Source of the DNA: Acidimicrobiaceae bacterium
GTDB taxonomy: Bacteria; Actinomycetota; Acidimicrobiia; Acidimicrobiales; Ilumatobacteraceae
DNA: 48,446 bases
Reading direction: 5' to 3'
NCBI GenBank assembly: GCA_002698945.1
Contig: NZZV01000173.1
Location: forward strand, 1-48,446
Numbering within the stretch: the stretch's first letter is position 1; every line of letters begins with the position of its first letter. This document shows positions 25,195 to 33,890 of this stretch, piece by piece. The notes under the pieces were generated by a model. That model searched no databases, had not been told where the DNA came from, and was given only the letters and a program-made list of their open reading frames with translations. Position numbers and translations under genes: made by a program.

Positions 25195-25646
25195 AGCCCG
25201 CTCGCCGCCTCACGCTCATCGCAGCAGGAGCGGTCTTGGCGGGCTGCGCGCAAACAGCCAACGCACCAAGCACCTTGACCGTCGACCGCGCCCGTGTCGG
25301 CGCCACACCCGCCGGCGCCGACGCCGCGGCGTACTTCGACATCCGTGCCGGTGGCGACGACCGGCTGACCGGAGCCGTCACCGACGCCGCCGCGCGTGCC
25401 TCGCTCCACGAGATGCGCGATGCGGACGGCGGCGGCATCATGACGCAAGTCGACGCGGTGGACCTGCCCGCCGGCATCGAGGTGAGATTCGAGCCGTTCG
25501 GCGATCACGTCATGCTGGAAGACCTCGAACGTGACCTGCGGCCCGGTGACAATGTCACGATCACACTGTCGTTCGCCGACCACGCGTCGATCGACGTCGA
25601 AGCGACCGTGGTCGCCCTCGTCGATCTCGCCGAGGAGAACCGATGA
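25191..25646 (+). CDS. PCu(A)C copper chaperone lipoprotein
   Basis: The product has 151 residues from GTG 25191. The lipobox is VLAGC at about residue 20. The Cu(I) site is conserved: LHEMRD, then GIMTQVD, then FGDHVMLEDL, giving the H-x-M, M and H-x-M layout. PCuAC hands Cu(I) to SCO or straight to the CuA subunit. It overlaps the gene before (GTGA) and a 20-codon ORF after (ATGA). Confidence 0.92.
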   Translation: MKPARRLTLIAAGAVLAGCAQTANAPSTLTVDRARVGATPAGADAAAYFDIRAGGDDRLTGAVTDAAARASLHEMRDADGGGIMTQVDAVDLPAGIEVRFEPFGDHVMLEDLERDLRPGDNVTITLSFADHASIDVEATVVALVDLAEENR

Positions 25647-25705
25647 GCCCCACCCCCGAAGCAGCCAGCACCGGCATCCGACGACTCCGAGGCCTGTGTC
25701 GATGA
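25643..25705 (+). CDS. 20-codon ORF relaying translation from PCuAC to CtaG
   Basis: This short frame (MSPTPEAASTGIRRLRGLCR) starts in an ATGA shared with the PCuAC stop and ends in an ATGA shared with the CtaG start. It may carry ribosomes across a 55-base gap rather than make a useful peptide. It could instead be the remnant of a longer CtaG start. Confidence 0.4.
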   Translation: MSPTPEAASTGIRRLRGLCR

Positions 25706-26670
25706 GGTGGTGGTGTTCCCAACTGTACGAGCCCTGGTCGTGGACTCCGCGGCCGTACCTGGGCGTCTGGGTCATCATCGCCGTAGTGGTGATCGTCCGC
25801 GCTCGCACGCTGCGTCGTCGACGTCACGAGACGGAATCGAACGCTGTGACGTCGCACCAACGGGTTGCGTTCTGGTTCGGACTCTTCGGCTTCTGGCTGG
25901 CCTCGGATTGGCCGATCGGCACGCTCGGAGCCGGCTACCTGGCGTCGCTCCACATGACCCAATACATGCTGTACACGTTCATGGCCGCTCCCTTGCTACT
26001 GCTCTCGGCCCCGGAATGGTGGGTCCGCCGGCTCCTCGCTCGCAGCCGCAACTATCAACTCATCAGCTGGGTGGCACGGCCCGTCCACGCGGCGGTCATC
26101 GCCAACGCCATCCTGATCGCCACCCACGCACCGTGGACCGTCGACAACCTCCGCGTCACGCAGGTCGGATCCTTCCTCCTCGACGTGGTCTGGCTCGTCG
26201 GCGGGTTCGTCGTGTGGTACCCGGTGATCGCCCCACTCCCCGAGCATCGAGTCGCATCCCCGCCGCTGCGCTGCGCCTACCTCTTCGTCGCCGCCGGCAT
26301 CTCCTCGCTGATCCCGGCCGGCTTCCTGACGTTCGCCAACAACCCGCTGTACCGCAGCTACGAGATCGCCCCTCGGCTCGGCCTCGACCCCCTCGATGAC
26401 CAGCAACTCGCCGGCGCTATCATGAAAGTCGGCGCATTGCCGGTCATCTGGATCACGATGGCCGTCATCTGGATTCGCTGGGCAACTGCAGAGCGAAACG
26501 ACCCCGGCGCCTACCGCCAGCAGCACCAACCCGCCGGCGAGTCGAACCGACCCGATTGCTGGCAAGCACCAATCACCCTGGAGACAAAATGCAGCGAGAC
26601 CAACCACCCCCCTCCTTGTGCCGGCACGGGCCGGCCAACACCCCAGTCGCTCCCAACCCCGCTCATCTGA
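25702..26670 (+). CDS. CtaG-type cytochrome c oxidase assembly protein
   Basis: The product has 322 residues from ATG 25702. About seven membrane helices belong to the caa3_CtaG family: WFGLFGFWLASDWPIGTL, LHMTQYMLYTFMAAPLLLL, PVHAAVIANAILIATH, and the conserved DDQQLAGAIMKVGALPVIW near the C-terminal helix. These proteins insert copper into haem-copper oxidase. The last 50 residues are hydrophilic and read through low-similarity sequence, so the natural end may have shifted. It completes the cytochrome-SCO1-PCuAC-CtaG set. Confidence 0.88.
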   Translation: MRWWCSQLYEPWSWTPRPYLGVWVIIAVVVIVRARTLRRRRHETESNAVTSHQRVAFWFGLFGFWLASDWPIGTLGAGYLASLHMTQYMLYTFMAAPLLLLSAPEWWVRRLLARSRNYQLISWVARPVHAAVIANAILIATHAPWTVDNLRVTQVGSFLLDVVWLVGGFVVWYPVIAPLPEHRVASPPLRCAYLFVAAGISSLIPAGFLTFANNPLYRSYEIAPRLGLDPLDDQQLAGAIMKVGALPVIWITMAVIWIRWATAERNDPGAYRQQHQPAGESNRPDCWQAPITLETKCSETNHPPPCAGTGRPTPQSLPTPLI

Positions 26671-26734
26671 ACGACGACACGTCACACCGGACGGTGCGAC
26701 ACACCTGCCAACACGATCGACCAAGCGCGCTCGC

Positions 26735-26905
26735 ATGAGCATCGAGCGGGTAGCGGGAGAAACCGCGCGCCACCTGACTGCCGCCGTATCTGCGAGCGGC
26801 AACGGCTACAACGCAACCGGTACATGGGCCTTCGCAGGATCCGTCATCGCGATCGTGACAATCGGGGTAATCGTCATCTGGCAGGTTCGACGTCAGCGTC
26901 GCTGA
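26735..26905 (+). CDS. Small membrane protein (56 residues), unknown
   Basis: The ATG at 26735 opens MSIERVAGETARH, then one membrane helix (WAFAGSVIAIVTIGVIVIW, about 32-50), ending in RRQRR. The small size and clean single-helix layout resemble oxidase accessory subunits. It lies 64 bases after CtaG. No family is recognised. The 274 bases after it, up to the end of the wall-hydrolase gene, contain nothing I can support. Confidence 0.45.
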   Translation: MSIERVAGETARHLTAAVSASGNGYNATGTWAFAGSVIAIVTIGVIVIWQVRRQRR

Positions 26906-27179
26906 CGCGGAAGTGACAGCAGCTCGACCAGTCATCGACACTGCGTGCGGCCGGGCGCCTTCCAGCGCGATGCCGGTCTCGGGCCGGGCGCAGCGCCAGA
27001 CGGCGACCGAGTGCAGCCAATGTCAACGACCCCGGATCGTCGCGAGCCGATCAATGGTCCGCACTGGGGTACGCTCCGATGCCGAGCTCGACCGGCAGGT
27101 TGTGCGGCGGCGGGCCCGCACATGACGACCATCGGCGCGCGACGCTCTGCTGCCGATCTCATCGCAAGGTTGTGCTCCG

Positions 27180-28364
27180 TCAGGGAGCAGTATCGGCGTT
27201 CATGAATGCGGCCCATTCCCAGTGCCAGGGTTCGAGGTAGCAGCATGAGTCGCCGATGTGGCCGCCAATGCCGGTACCGCCAAGGATGACCGGTTTGGCC
27301 CAGTCGGGGTTCAAGAATCCGTAGAGGGGCGCGTTGTTGGTGAGCCAGGTGTAGGCGTCGGACGTGAACGCCGCGGCGACCGCGTCGTCGTTGGTGCCAA
27401 CGGCGAGGGCGTTGATGTCGATGGCAAGACCCCAGCCGTGGTTGGAGGTGCCAGCGGTGGCGCCACCGGCTGCGGCCGGCCGGTAGCCGCTGCCGCGAAA
27501 GTCGAAGCCGTCGGCGAGGGCGGCGGCATGGAGTTCGTCGAAGGCTTGTGAGGCTTGGGGGTGCAGGTAGCCCGAGTTCGAGCTGTACCGCATGGCGTCG
27601 AGTGGGATCTCGCCGTTGGTGTAGCCGCCCCACGAGATCTGCGAGCCGACGAGCCGGACGAGGCCGTCGGGGATCCGGTAGTCGCCCACCCCGACGACAC
27701 CGGAACAGGTTGGGCTTGCGACGGCGGGGAGGTCGCCGGCGGCGCCGTCGGTGGGGATGTTGTACGTGGTGAGCCAGCGGGTCTGGTACTGGCGTGGGGT
27801 GAGGACGTTGCCGGCATCGGGGTACGGGACGGTGTCCCATTCGGCCGAGCCGGCGGGTGGGAGGTGGCCGATGTACCACACGACGGGGACGGCGGCGACG
27901 TCACCGCCGTGGGCCTCGAGGATCGTGGTGGCGTATTCGGCGGCTTTGGCGTCTTGGATGTCCGGGGGTGCCTGCCAGGCTTCGGGGTAGCCGCCGTAGT
28001 TGCCCCAGGTCGCGTTGATGAACTGGTACGCCCCCGATGCGGTCGCGCCGGCGGCTTGGGCCTGGAAGTCGCCGCGAGATTCGAGGGTGCGGATCGTGGC
28101 GAGGACGCGGTCGAGTTCGCCGTCGAAGACGACCACGTTGCTGCTGGCGCAGCTCGGGTGGGGCGAGTCGCTGCTGAACAGCGCAGCGAGCATCATGACC
28201 ACCCCGAGCGCGGCAGCGGGGATGAGGACGCCGGCGCGTCGTGCGAACTTGTGGGGGTCGGTGGCCTCGTCGACGACGCGCGCAGCGCGTTGCACCGTGC
28301 GGTTCGATGAGGTGTGCTTCGCGACCTTCGCGGCGGCGCGCGCGGCAGCGAGTTGGACGGCCAT
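27180..28364 (-). CDS. Lysozyme-like plus VanY (M15) cell-wall hydrolase of the T4SS
   Basis: The product has 394 residues from ATG 28364. A membrane helix lies at about 48-66. A transglycosylase/lysozyme-like domain follows (IRTLESRGDFQAQ, where the Glu is likely catalytic, and GAYQFINATWGNYGG). The C-terminal half is an M15B D,D-carboxypeptidase: GYLHPQASQAFDEL, RGSGYRPAA, SNHGWGLAIDI (SxHxxGxAxD zinc ligands) and PWHWEW. It therefore combines a sugar-cutting and a peptide-cutting unit, the job of VirB1 in opening the wall for the conjugation channel. It is last in the T4SS operon, coupled by TGATG to the gene upstream. Confidence 0.87.
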   Translation of the reverse strand: MAVQLAAARAAAKVAKHTSSNRTVQRAARVVDEATDPHKFARRAGVLIPAAALGVVMMLAALFSSDSPHPSCASSNVVVFDGELDRVLATIRTLESRGDFQAQAAGATASGAYQFINATWGNYGGYPEAWQAPPDIQDAKAAEYATTILEAHGGDVAAVPVVWYIGHLPPAGSAEWDTVPYPDAGNVLTPRQYQTRWLTTYNIPTDGAAGDLPAVASPTCSGVVGVGDYRIPDGLVRLVGSQISWGGYTNGEIPLDAMRYSSNSGYLHPQASQAFDELHAAALADGFDFRGSGYRPAAAGGATAGTSNHGWGLAIDINALAVGTNDDAVAAAFTSDAYTWLTNNAPLYGFLNPDWAKPVILGGTGIGGHIGDSCCYLEPWHWEWAAFMNADTAP

Positions 28365-29077
28365 CAGCCGACCGCCGCGACGTCGAGCGCGGTGACGGTG
28401 CCGTCGACGACGGTGACGGTGGCGACTCGACGCGTGACGGTTTCGGCGGCGGCCGCGCCGACGAGGTGCTGGTCGAACGTGACCGTGGCGATCTCGGTCG
28501 CGCTGTCGCTGCCGGCCGCTTTGTCGACCTGACGGATGATCACCCACGACACCTCTGCACCAGCGGCTCGGGCCGCGAGGACATCGCCGTTGGGGGCGAG
28601 CTCGTCGACGAGGCCCGGATCGCCGAGTGCCGTGAGGAGGTCGCGGTGGCGGTCCGGCTCGTCGTCGAAGCGCCACGACCACAAGCTGACCACCAGCGCC
28701 GCCGCGATTGCAGCAACGTCAGCCTCACCGCTCCCCCGCTGGTGGTGTTCGTGGTGGTCGTCGAACGTCGAGGTTGGCAGTGTCGGGCGGGCGGCGGCGA
28801 CCAGCTCGGCGAGCGACACGGTCGCTGGCTCGACGGTCGACGACCGTGGCACCGCATTGTCGGGCTCAAGCGTCGAGATCGTCGTGGGCACGTGTGTGGC
28901 CGGTGTGGCGGGGACCGCTGGTGGCACCGCCGGTTCGGAGGGTGAGTCCACGTGCGCCGGCACGACCGCGGTTGCCTGGCCGGGTGCGGCGCCGTCGCCG
29001 ACCAGTGCCCGCCCGGCGATCGCTCCCGCGACCACGACGACGACAGCGGCGGTGAGGACGCGTCGGTCGACCATCAT
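28364..29077 (-). CDS. VirB8-like bitopic protein of the T4SS
   Basis: The 237-residue protein has one N-terminal membrane helix (about 8-25), a Pro/Thr-rich linker and a C-terminal domain of about 110 residues with the helix-then-strands look of an NTF2-like fold (WSWRFDDEPDRHRDLL, then GAEVSWVIIRQVDK and TEIATVTFDQHLV). The topology and position fit a VirB8-type scaffold. Sequence identity to any named family is not evident to me, so the label rests on context and topology. Confidence 0.6.
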   Translation of the reverse strand: MMVDRRVLTAAVVVVVAGAIAGRALVGDGAAPGQATAVVPAHVDSPSEPAVPPAVPATPATHVPTTISTLEPDNAVPRSSTVEPATVSLAELVAAARPTLPTSTFDDHHEHHQRGSGEADVAAIAAALVVSLWSWRFDDEPDRHRDLLTALGDPGLVDELAPNGDVLAARAAGAEVSWVIIRQVDKAAGSDSATEIATVTFDQHLVGAAAAETVTRRVATVTVVDGTVTALDVAAVG

Positions 29078-29079
29078 TG

Positions 29080-30705
29080 TTACAAGGCGGCGCGGCGTCG
29101 CTGGTGATAGCCGCGCCGAGAGCGGGCGCCGCGGCTGCGGTAGCGCATGTTCTGATAGCGGTGCATACGGCCCTTGTGGGACAGCTCGTAGGCGCGGGTG
29201 CCGGGCACGTCCATGACGGCGTCGCGGGCGCGTTGGCCGACCCCGAACCCGGTCAGGCCGGCCACTCCGCCAGCGGTCGCCGACCCGGTGAGCCCGCCCA
29301 TGCCGCGTCCGGCGAGGCCCGGCCGCCACGCGCCGAGCTCGGCACGGATGCGTTCGAACAGGTGGTGTACGCCGGCGATGACCTGTTTGCGGTACATGAA
29401 CATCGAGATCGCGACGATCAGCATCAGCGAGAACCGGTGCCCGAGGCTGAGATCCGGTGCCGTCAGGAACGCGGACATGAGCATCATCAGGTACGAGATG
29501 ACGAACGACATCGTGGCGACGACAGCGGCGTTGCGACACAGCCCGACCAGCCACGCCCACGACAGTTCGCGGGCCGCGCCGGGGAGTTGGAATCCGAGCA
29601 GCGCGAACGGCAGCCACGCGAACCGCAAGATGAAGAATAGCGACCCGACCAGGAACGTGACGCTCGCGATCAGCAGGAACGCGAGCACGACGAGCGATAC
29701 CCAGAACGCCATCCAGGCACCGGCCATCCGATCGGCGGTAGGGACGTGGTTGAAGTCGTATTCGTCGTCGCAGCCGGCGTCACGCATCCGGTTGCGGGGC
29801 TCGTCGTCGGCACCCCACGGTCCCTCGGCCAGGATGCCGTCGAGGAGCTCGGCGCACGCGCCGGTAAGGGGGCGGCCCCAGTTGATGACTTCGTAGGGTT
29901 GTTCGAGCAGGACGTCGTGGAGTTCGGCGCGCATCGGATCGACAATGGATGCGGCCTGACTCGGGTCGCCCGTCGGTGCCTCACCACGCGAGACGGCCAT
30001 GGTGGCGCCGGAGATCTGCTCGAGGGTTCTTTGTGCGCCGTCGACGTAGCCGGCCGGGTTCGCCGAGATCGTCAACGCGACGGCGAGAGCGAGCATCGAC
30101 ATGGTGAGTTCGCCGAGGGCGTTCACGGCGCGGCCTCGCCACACCTGGAACGCGACGTAGGACATGACGATGAACCAGACGACGTCGGAGAGGCCGAGTG
30201 GGCCGATTAGGTTCGTCGACCAGGCGTTGCCGATCGTGAGGATCGGCCCTTTGATCGGGCCGATGATGTCGTAGGCGAACGCCCAGCCGGTGAACCACAA
30301 CACGATCGACACGACGGCGCGGTTCGCGGTCCAACCGAGAGCGGTGACGTTGCCGTAGAACTTGCGGTCCCAGTGGTTCCAGGCACCAGAGTCGTAGCCG
30401 ATGTCGTAGTTCCCCGATGGGTGGGAGCCGACGCCGGCGTCGGGGATCATCGAGTCCCCGTCGGGCAACGGACCACCGTCGTCGTCGAGGGCCGGCAAGG
30501 TCGGGACCGGGACCGTCGTCGCCACCGTGTCGTCGCCGGGCCTGCCCGCGTCGTCCGGGACCGTCGTGGGGGTGGTGGTGGGCGGTGTGGGTTCGGTTGC
30601 GGCGTCGACCGTGTGGCTCGTCGTGCAGGCGAGCACCACCGTCGCGAGCATGGCGGAGGCCACGACGACGAGCGCGGCGGCCAGTGGTCGTGAGTGTGAT
30701 GTCAT
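29080..30705 (-). CDS. VirB6/TrbL-like polytopic conjugation channel protein
   Basis: This 541-residue protein begins with a cleavable or anchoring signal (LAAALVVVASAMLATVVLAC), a Thr/Pro-rich region and a membrane domain of about seven helices between 115 and 430. The segment FVISYLMMLMSAFL and the basic, Gly-rich C-terminal tail (RRGYHQRRRAAL) are typical of VirB6-like inner membrane channel subunits in Gram-positive systems. It overlaps the VirB4 gene by ATGA, as is usual for these neighbours. Confidence 0.75.
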   Translation of the reverse strand: MTSHSRPLAAALVVVASAMLATVVLACTTSHTVDAATEPTPPTTTPTTVPDDAGRPGDDTVATTVPVPTLPALDDDGGPLPDGDSMIPDAGVGSHPSGNYDIGYDSGAWNHWDRKFYGNVTALGWTANRAVVSIVLWFTGWAFAYDIIGPIKGPILTIGNAWSTNLIGPLGLSDVVWFIVMSYVAFQVWRGRAVNALGELTMSMLALAVALTISANPAGYVDGAQRTLEQISGATMAVSRGEAPTGDPSQAASIVDPMRAELHDVLLEQPYEVINWGRPLTGACAELLDGILAEGPWGADDEPRNRMRDAGCDDEYDFNHVPTADRMAGAWMAFWVSLVVLAFLLIASVTFLVGSLFFILRFAWLPFALLGFQLPGAARELSWAWLVGLCRNAAVVATMSFVISYLMMLMSAFLTAPDLSLGHRFSLMLIVAISMFMYRKQVIAGVHHLFERIRAELGAWRPGLAGRGMGGLTGSATAGGVAGLTGFGVGQRARDAVMDVPGTRAYELSHKGRMHRYQNMRYRSRGARSRRGYHQRRRAAL

Positions 30706-33209
30706 GACGGCACGATCGACAGCGGACGCTCCCGGCGAGCCGGTGTTGGGGTGGTGGTCGGGTTGGTGTCGGATGCTGCGCGCAGCAGGGGATGGAATGA
30801 CTGGTGGATCTGCACGAGCGCGACCCGATTGTCGAGGTCCCGATAGAGGCAGGTTCCGGATGCGAAGCCGCCCTCGTGCAGGTTCGAACTCGTCAGCCGT
30901 TCGACCATGTCGTCGTCGACGACATCCAAGAACTCGAGCGCGGCCCTGGCGGCGCCGGGGGTGCGCTGGCGGAACACCATCCGGGTGCCGAGGAACGAGC
31001 GGACCTCGTCGTCGAAGTCGTCGGCGTGTTGGGAGAACAGCCCGACCGCCGCGAAGTGCTTGCGGGAGTCGCGTAACCACTCGCGGATCAGCGACCGCCC
31101 ATACGGCGACGAGCCGATCCCCCACCACTCATCCAACAACGCGACCGAGAACCGGGAGCGGTCCGCGAACGTCGCCCGTCGGCAGAACGCGGCGACCAGA
31201 TACAACAAGGCCTGGGCGGCGACTTGGGAGTCGAGCATCCGCTTCGAGAGATGCTCGTTCTCGAGCGTTTCTCGCGATGGCAGGTCGAGGCCGGCGACGG
31301 AGAACACGACGAAGCCGGCGTCCATCTGCAACGGGTCGCCGTCGCCGAACACCGAATGGCCGAGCTCCCCCAACCGCGCGAACCGGCCGAGCTTGCGCGC
31401 CAAGATCCCCGCCTCGGGGGTGCCACCCGCGGCCTGGTCGGCGAGCTCGGCGGCGACATCGATCAGCCGCCCATTGCGTTCGGACACGGCGTCGACCGCC
31501 TCGGCGAGCGCCATGGCTTCGATGCTGCCCGTTTCGACCGAGCAGAGCTGGGCGAGGAACCCGACAGTGACCGTGACCCGTTCGGCCCGGTCGAAGACGC
31601 GCATCGGATCGACCGTGGTGCCGGTGTCGGCGCCGATCTCGACGACCTGCGTCGAGACACCCAACTGCTGGAGGGCGTGTGCGTAGCGGGCGTACTCGCG
31701 TTGTTCGGTGCGATCGATCGTGACGACCTGGCCGCCATCAGCGCAGACCAGCTCGATCTGTCGCTTGCCGGTCGACGACTTGCCCGCACCGGGCTCGCCG
31801 ACACCGGCGAAGTTGCCCGGCATCTGACGCCGCGGGCCAGCGGAGAGACGTTGCAGCACCGGCTGCGCGACACCGGAGTCCAGGTTCACCCCAAGCAGGC
31901 CGCCGGTCGGATCGCCGACGGCGGAGCCGTTGAACGGCAGCATCGAAGCGAGGTCGCGGGCCAACAGGTGCTGGCGGTAGTCGCGCACCGGCGGCGTCGC
32001 GGGCGAGCCGGGCCACATCATCGCCAACAGCCGCGACTGGTCACCGATCGGGCGCACCAGCCCGTAGTTCGCCGGCTCGTACTGGGACTGCAGCGACTCG
32101 GCGTGCCGCTCCAGGCGTTCCAGGCTCGCGTCGGCGAGATGCACGATCACGGTCACCTCGAGTTCGGGTTCGGCCCGGTTCGCCTCGAGCGCAGTCTCCA
32201 AGTCGTGGAGCGACGCCGCAGCGGAGTCGAGCGAGCCGGGGGTGCCGGTCGCCGAGCCGGCGTACTCACCGCGCTGGTGCACGAGCGAGGTCCGCTTGCC
32301 TTTGGTGCGCTTGCGGGCCTTGGCGTTGTCGATCCGACGGATCCGGATCGAAATGTCGGCTTCGATCACCTCACCCGCGTCGGACTCCTCGGCCGCGGAT
32401 TCGAGCTCAGCGAGGATCTCGCCGTCGCCGGGGAACGTCCAGTTCGCCGGCATGTCCGACAACACCAGCGTCGTGTGGAACGCCGAGCCGAAACCGGTGT
32501 CGATGCGCACGTAGCGGCCGAGCCGGCCCCGTCCCTCATCGGACGGCTGGCCGCCTTCGGCGAAGCGGACCTCGCGGAACGGGCCGGTCAGCGACGTCGT
32601 CGCGGTGCCGGTGCGCGGCTCCCACGATTCGTGGTCGAACAGCACGTCGTCGACCCCGCGCGACAACAACCGCGCCGACAGCCACCGGACACGCCCCGCC
32701 GTGACCGGTTCGAGGCGCAGCGATCCGAGCCGCGACACCATCTCCGCGGCGCGGGCACGGCACCGCTCCACCGTCGCGGGTGACGGCATCGAGGTGGCGC
32801 CGAGAGCTTCGGTGACCGCGGTCATGCCGGCATCCAGCTGGGCGCGCCACGGCGACCGGCCGACATTGTCGAGCATCAACGCCACGAAGTGAGAGCGCTT
32901 CACGCTGCGGTGTGAGCACAGGTAGCCCTCGTAGCGCTCCTGGAGGTCCTGGCCGAGCGATGCCAGCACCCCGTTGTCCGGCAGGGTCGCGGTGAGTGTC
33001 GTGAACGGGTCGACGGTCTCGCCGATCGACAACAGGTGCGACTCGGCCGGCAGCCGCATGAACGCGGCGCGCAACTTCCCGAAGGTCTTCAGTCGTTGCG
33101 CATGCGACTGGTGCATCGCGCCGACCGGATCGACCTCATACACCCCCCACACCTGACCGGCCCGGTTCCACACGAGATGCCCGACGACGGCTTGGATCGG
33201 CGGCCTCAC
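30702..33209 (-). CDS. VirB4-family conjugation ATPase
   Basis: The product has 835 residues from GTG 33209, which overlaps the TcpE-like stop (GTGA); the frame remains open to 33587. The N-terminal half is the divergent VirB4 platform. The ATPase half has Walker A GEPGAGKSS near residue 475, Walker B VALLDEWW near 690, and GLFSQHADDF followed by GTRMVFRQRTPG, typical of the family. It powers pilus or channel assembly and substrate passage at the membrane. It is the most certain member of the T4SS set here. Confidence 0.92.
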   Translation of the reverse strand: MRPPIQAVVGHLVWNRAGQVWGVYEVDPVGAMHQSHAQRLKTFGKLRAAFMRLPAESHLLSIGETVDPFTTLTATLPDNGVLASLGQDLQERYEGYLCSHRSVKRSHFVALMLDNVGRSPWRAQLDAGMTAVTEALGATSMPSPATVERCRARAAEMVSRLGSLRLEPVTAGRVRWLSARLLSRGVDDVLFDHESWEPRTGTATTSLTGPFREVRFAEGGQPSDEGRGRLGRYVRIDTGFGSAFHTTLVLSDMPANWTFPGDGEILAELESAAEESDAGEVIEADISIRIRRIDNAKARKRTKGKRTSLVHQRGEYAGSATGTPGSLDSAAASLHDLETALEANRAEPELEVTVIVHLADASLERLERHAESLQSQYEPANYGLVRPIGDQSRLLAMMWPGSPATPPVRDYRQHLLARDLASMLPFNGSAVGDPTGGLLGVNLDSGVAQPVLQRLSAGPRRQMPGNFAGVGEPGAGKSSTGKRQIELVCADGGQVVTIDRTEQREYARYAHALQQLGVSTQVVEIGADTGTTVDPMRVFDRAERVTVTVGFLAQLCSVETGSIEAMALAEAVDAVSERNGRLIDVAAELADQAAGGTPEAGILARKLGRFARLGELGHSVFGDGDPLQMDAGFVVFSVAGLDLPSRETLENEHLSKRMLDSQVAAQALLYLVAAFCRRATFADRSRFSVALLDEWWGIGSSPYGRSLIREWLRDSRKHFAAVGLFSQHADDFDDEVRSFLGTRMVFRQRTPGAARAALEFLDVVDDDMVERLTSSNLHEGGFASGTCLYRDLDNRVALVQIHQSFHPLLRAASDTNPTTTPTPARRERPLSIVPS

Positions 33210-33628
33210 CACTCGCCCCCGCACACGTACCCGCGGCCCACCATCCGCCGCCTCCGCGGCCGCGGCGACGACCGACCGGCGACGACACCGTGGCGGGGTC
33301 GCACGAGGTAGCGAGCGAACGCGAACCCGCCGACGATTGGGTTCCGGCCGTCGACACGCAGATACTGCGATGCGATGCCGGCCGCGACCGGTACCCCGAC
33401 GCACAACACGGCGTTCAGCCAGGTCGGAAACAGCCACGTCCACAACCCGCCGTTGGCCCAACCGAATACCATCACGGCGCCGACCACGAAGAACGACATC
33501 AACGCCGGCGCTGTGACCTGGAACGGCAACGTGGTCGCGCCCAACGACCCGAGCACCTCCGGGTGACGCCGACCGGCGGTGTAGCACGCACAGTCGACGA
33601 ACTCGAGCGGTTCGCTACTGGCGTTCAT
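33206..33628 (-). CDS. TcpE/PrgI-like conjugation membrane protein
   Basis: The 140-residue protein has two close membrane helices (about 40-58 and 66-84) followed by a conserved-looking SQYLRVDGRNPIVGGFAFAR segment and a basic tail. PrgI/TcpE proteins have this size and are always encoded just before VirB4, as here (GTGA overlap). They help dock the VirB4 ATPase to the channel. Confidence 0.75.
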   Translation of the reverse strand: MNASSEPLEFVDCACYTAGRRHPEVLGSLGATTLPFQVTAPALMSFFVVGAVMVFGWANGGLWTWLFPTWLNAVLCVGVPVAAGIASQYLRVDGRNPIVGGFAFARYLVRPRHGVVAGRSSPRPRRRRMVGRGYVCGGEW

Positions 33629-33888
33629 GGCCCGACGGTCGCTCCGGCTGCGGGTGCCTCGATGCTGGCGGGGGCACCGCTGATGTCCTCGCCGGTCTTG
33701 TCGCGCAACCAGTCCGAGTTGTTCATCCCCCACAACAGCAACGCTCCGAACAACAACGTGCCGAACGCCGCCAACAGCGACCGCTTCATCACCCCCACCG
33801 CGATCGTCGCGACCAGCAGCGCGACACCAGCGAACGCCAACACCAACGTGCGCGCATCGCTCAACCATTCGGTCAACTCTGTGAACAT
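33625..33888 (-). CDS. VirB2-like two-helix small membrane protein
   Basis: The product has 87 residues from ATG 33888, with AAGGAG seven bases upstream. Two membrane helices (about 15-34 and 38-56) flank a short basic loop (MKRS), and the tail is acidic. This is the topology of VirB2/TrbC pilins or TcpD. The position, between TcpC and the TcpE-like gene with ATGA overlap, supports a channel or pilus subunit. The sequence alone is not diagnostic. Confidence 0.62.
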   Translation of the reverse strand: MFTELTEWLSDARTLVLAFAGVALLVATIAVGVMKRSLLAAFGTLLFGALLLWGMNNSDWLRDKTGEDISGAPASIEAPAAGATVGP

Positions 33889-33890
33889 GG

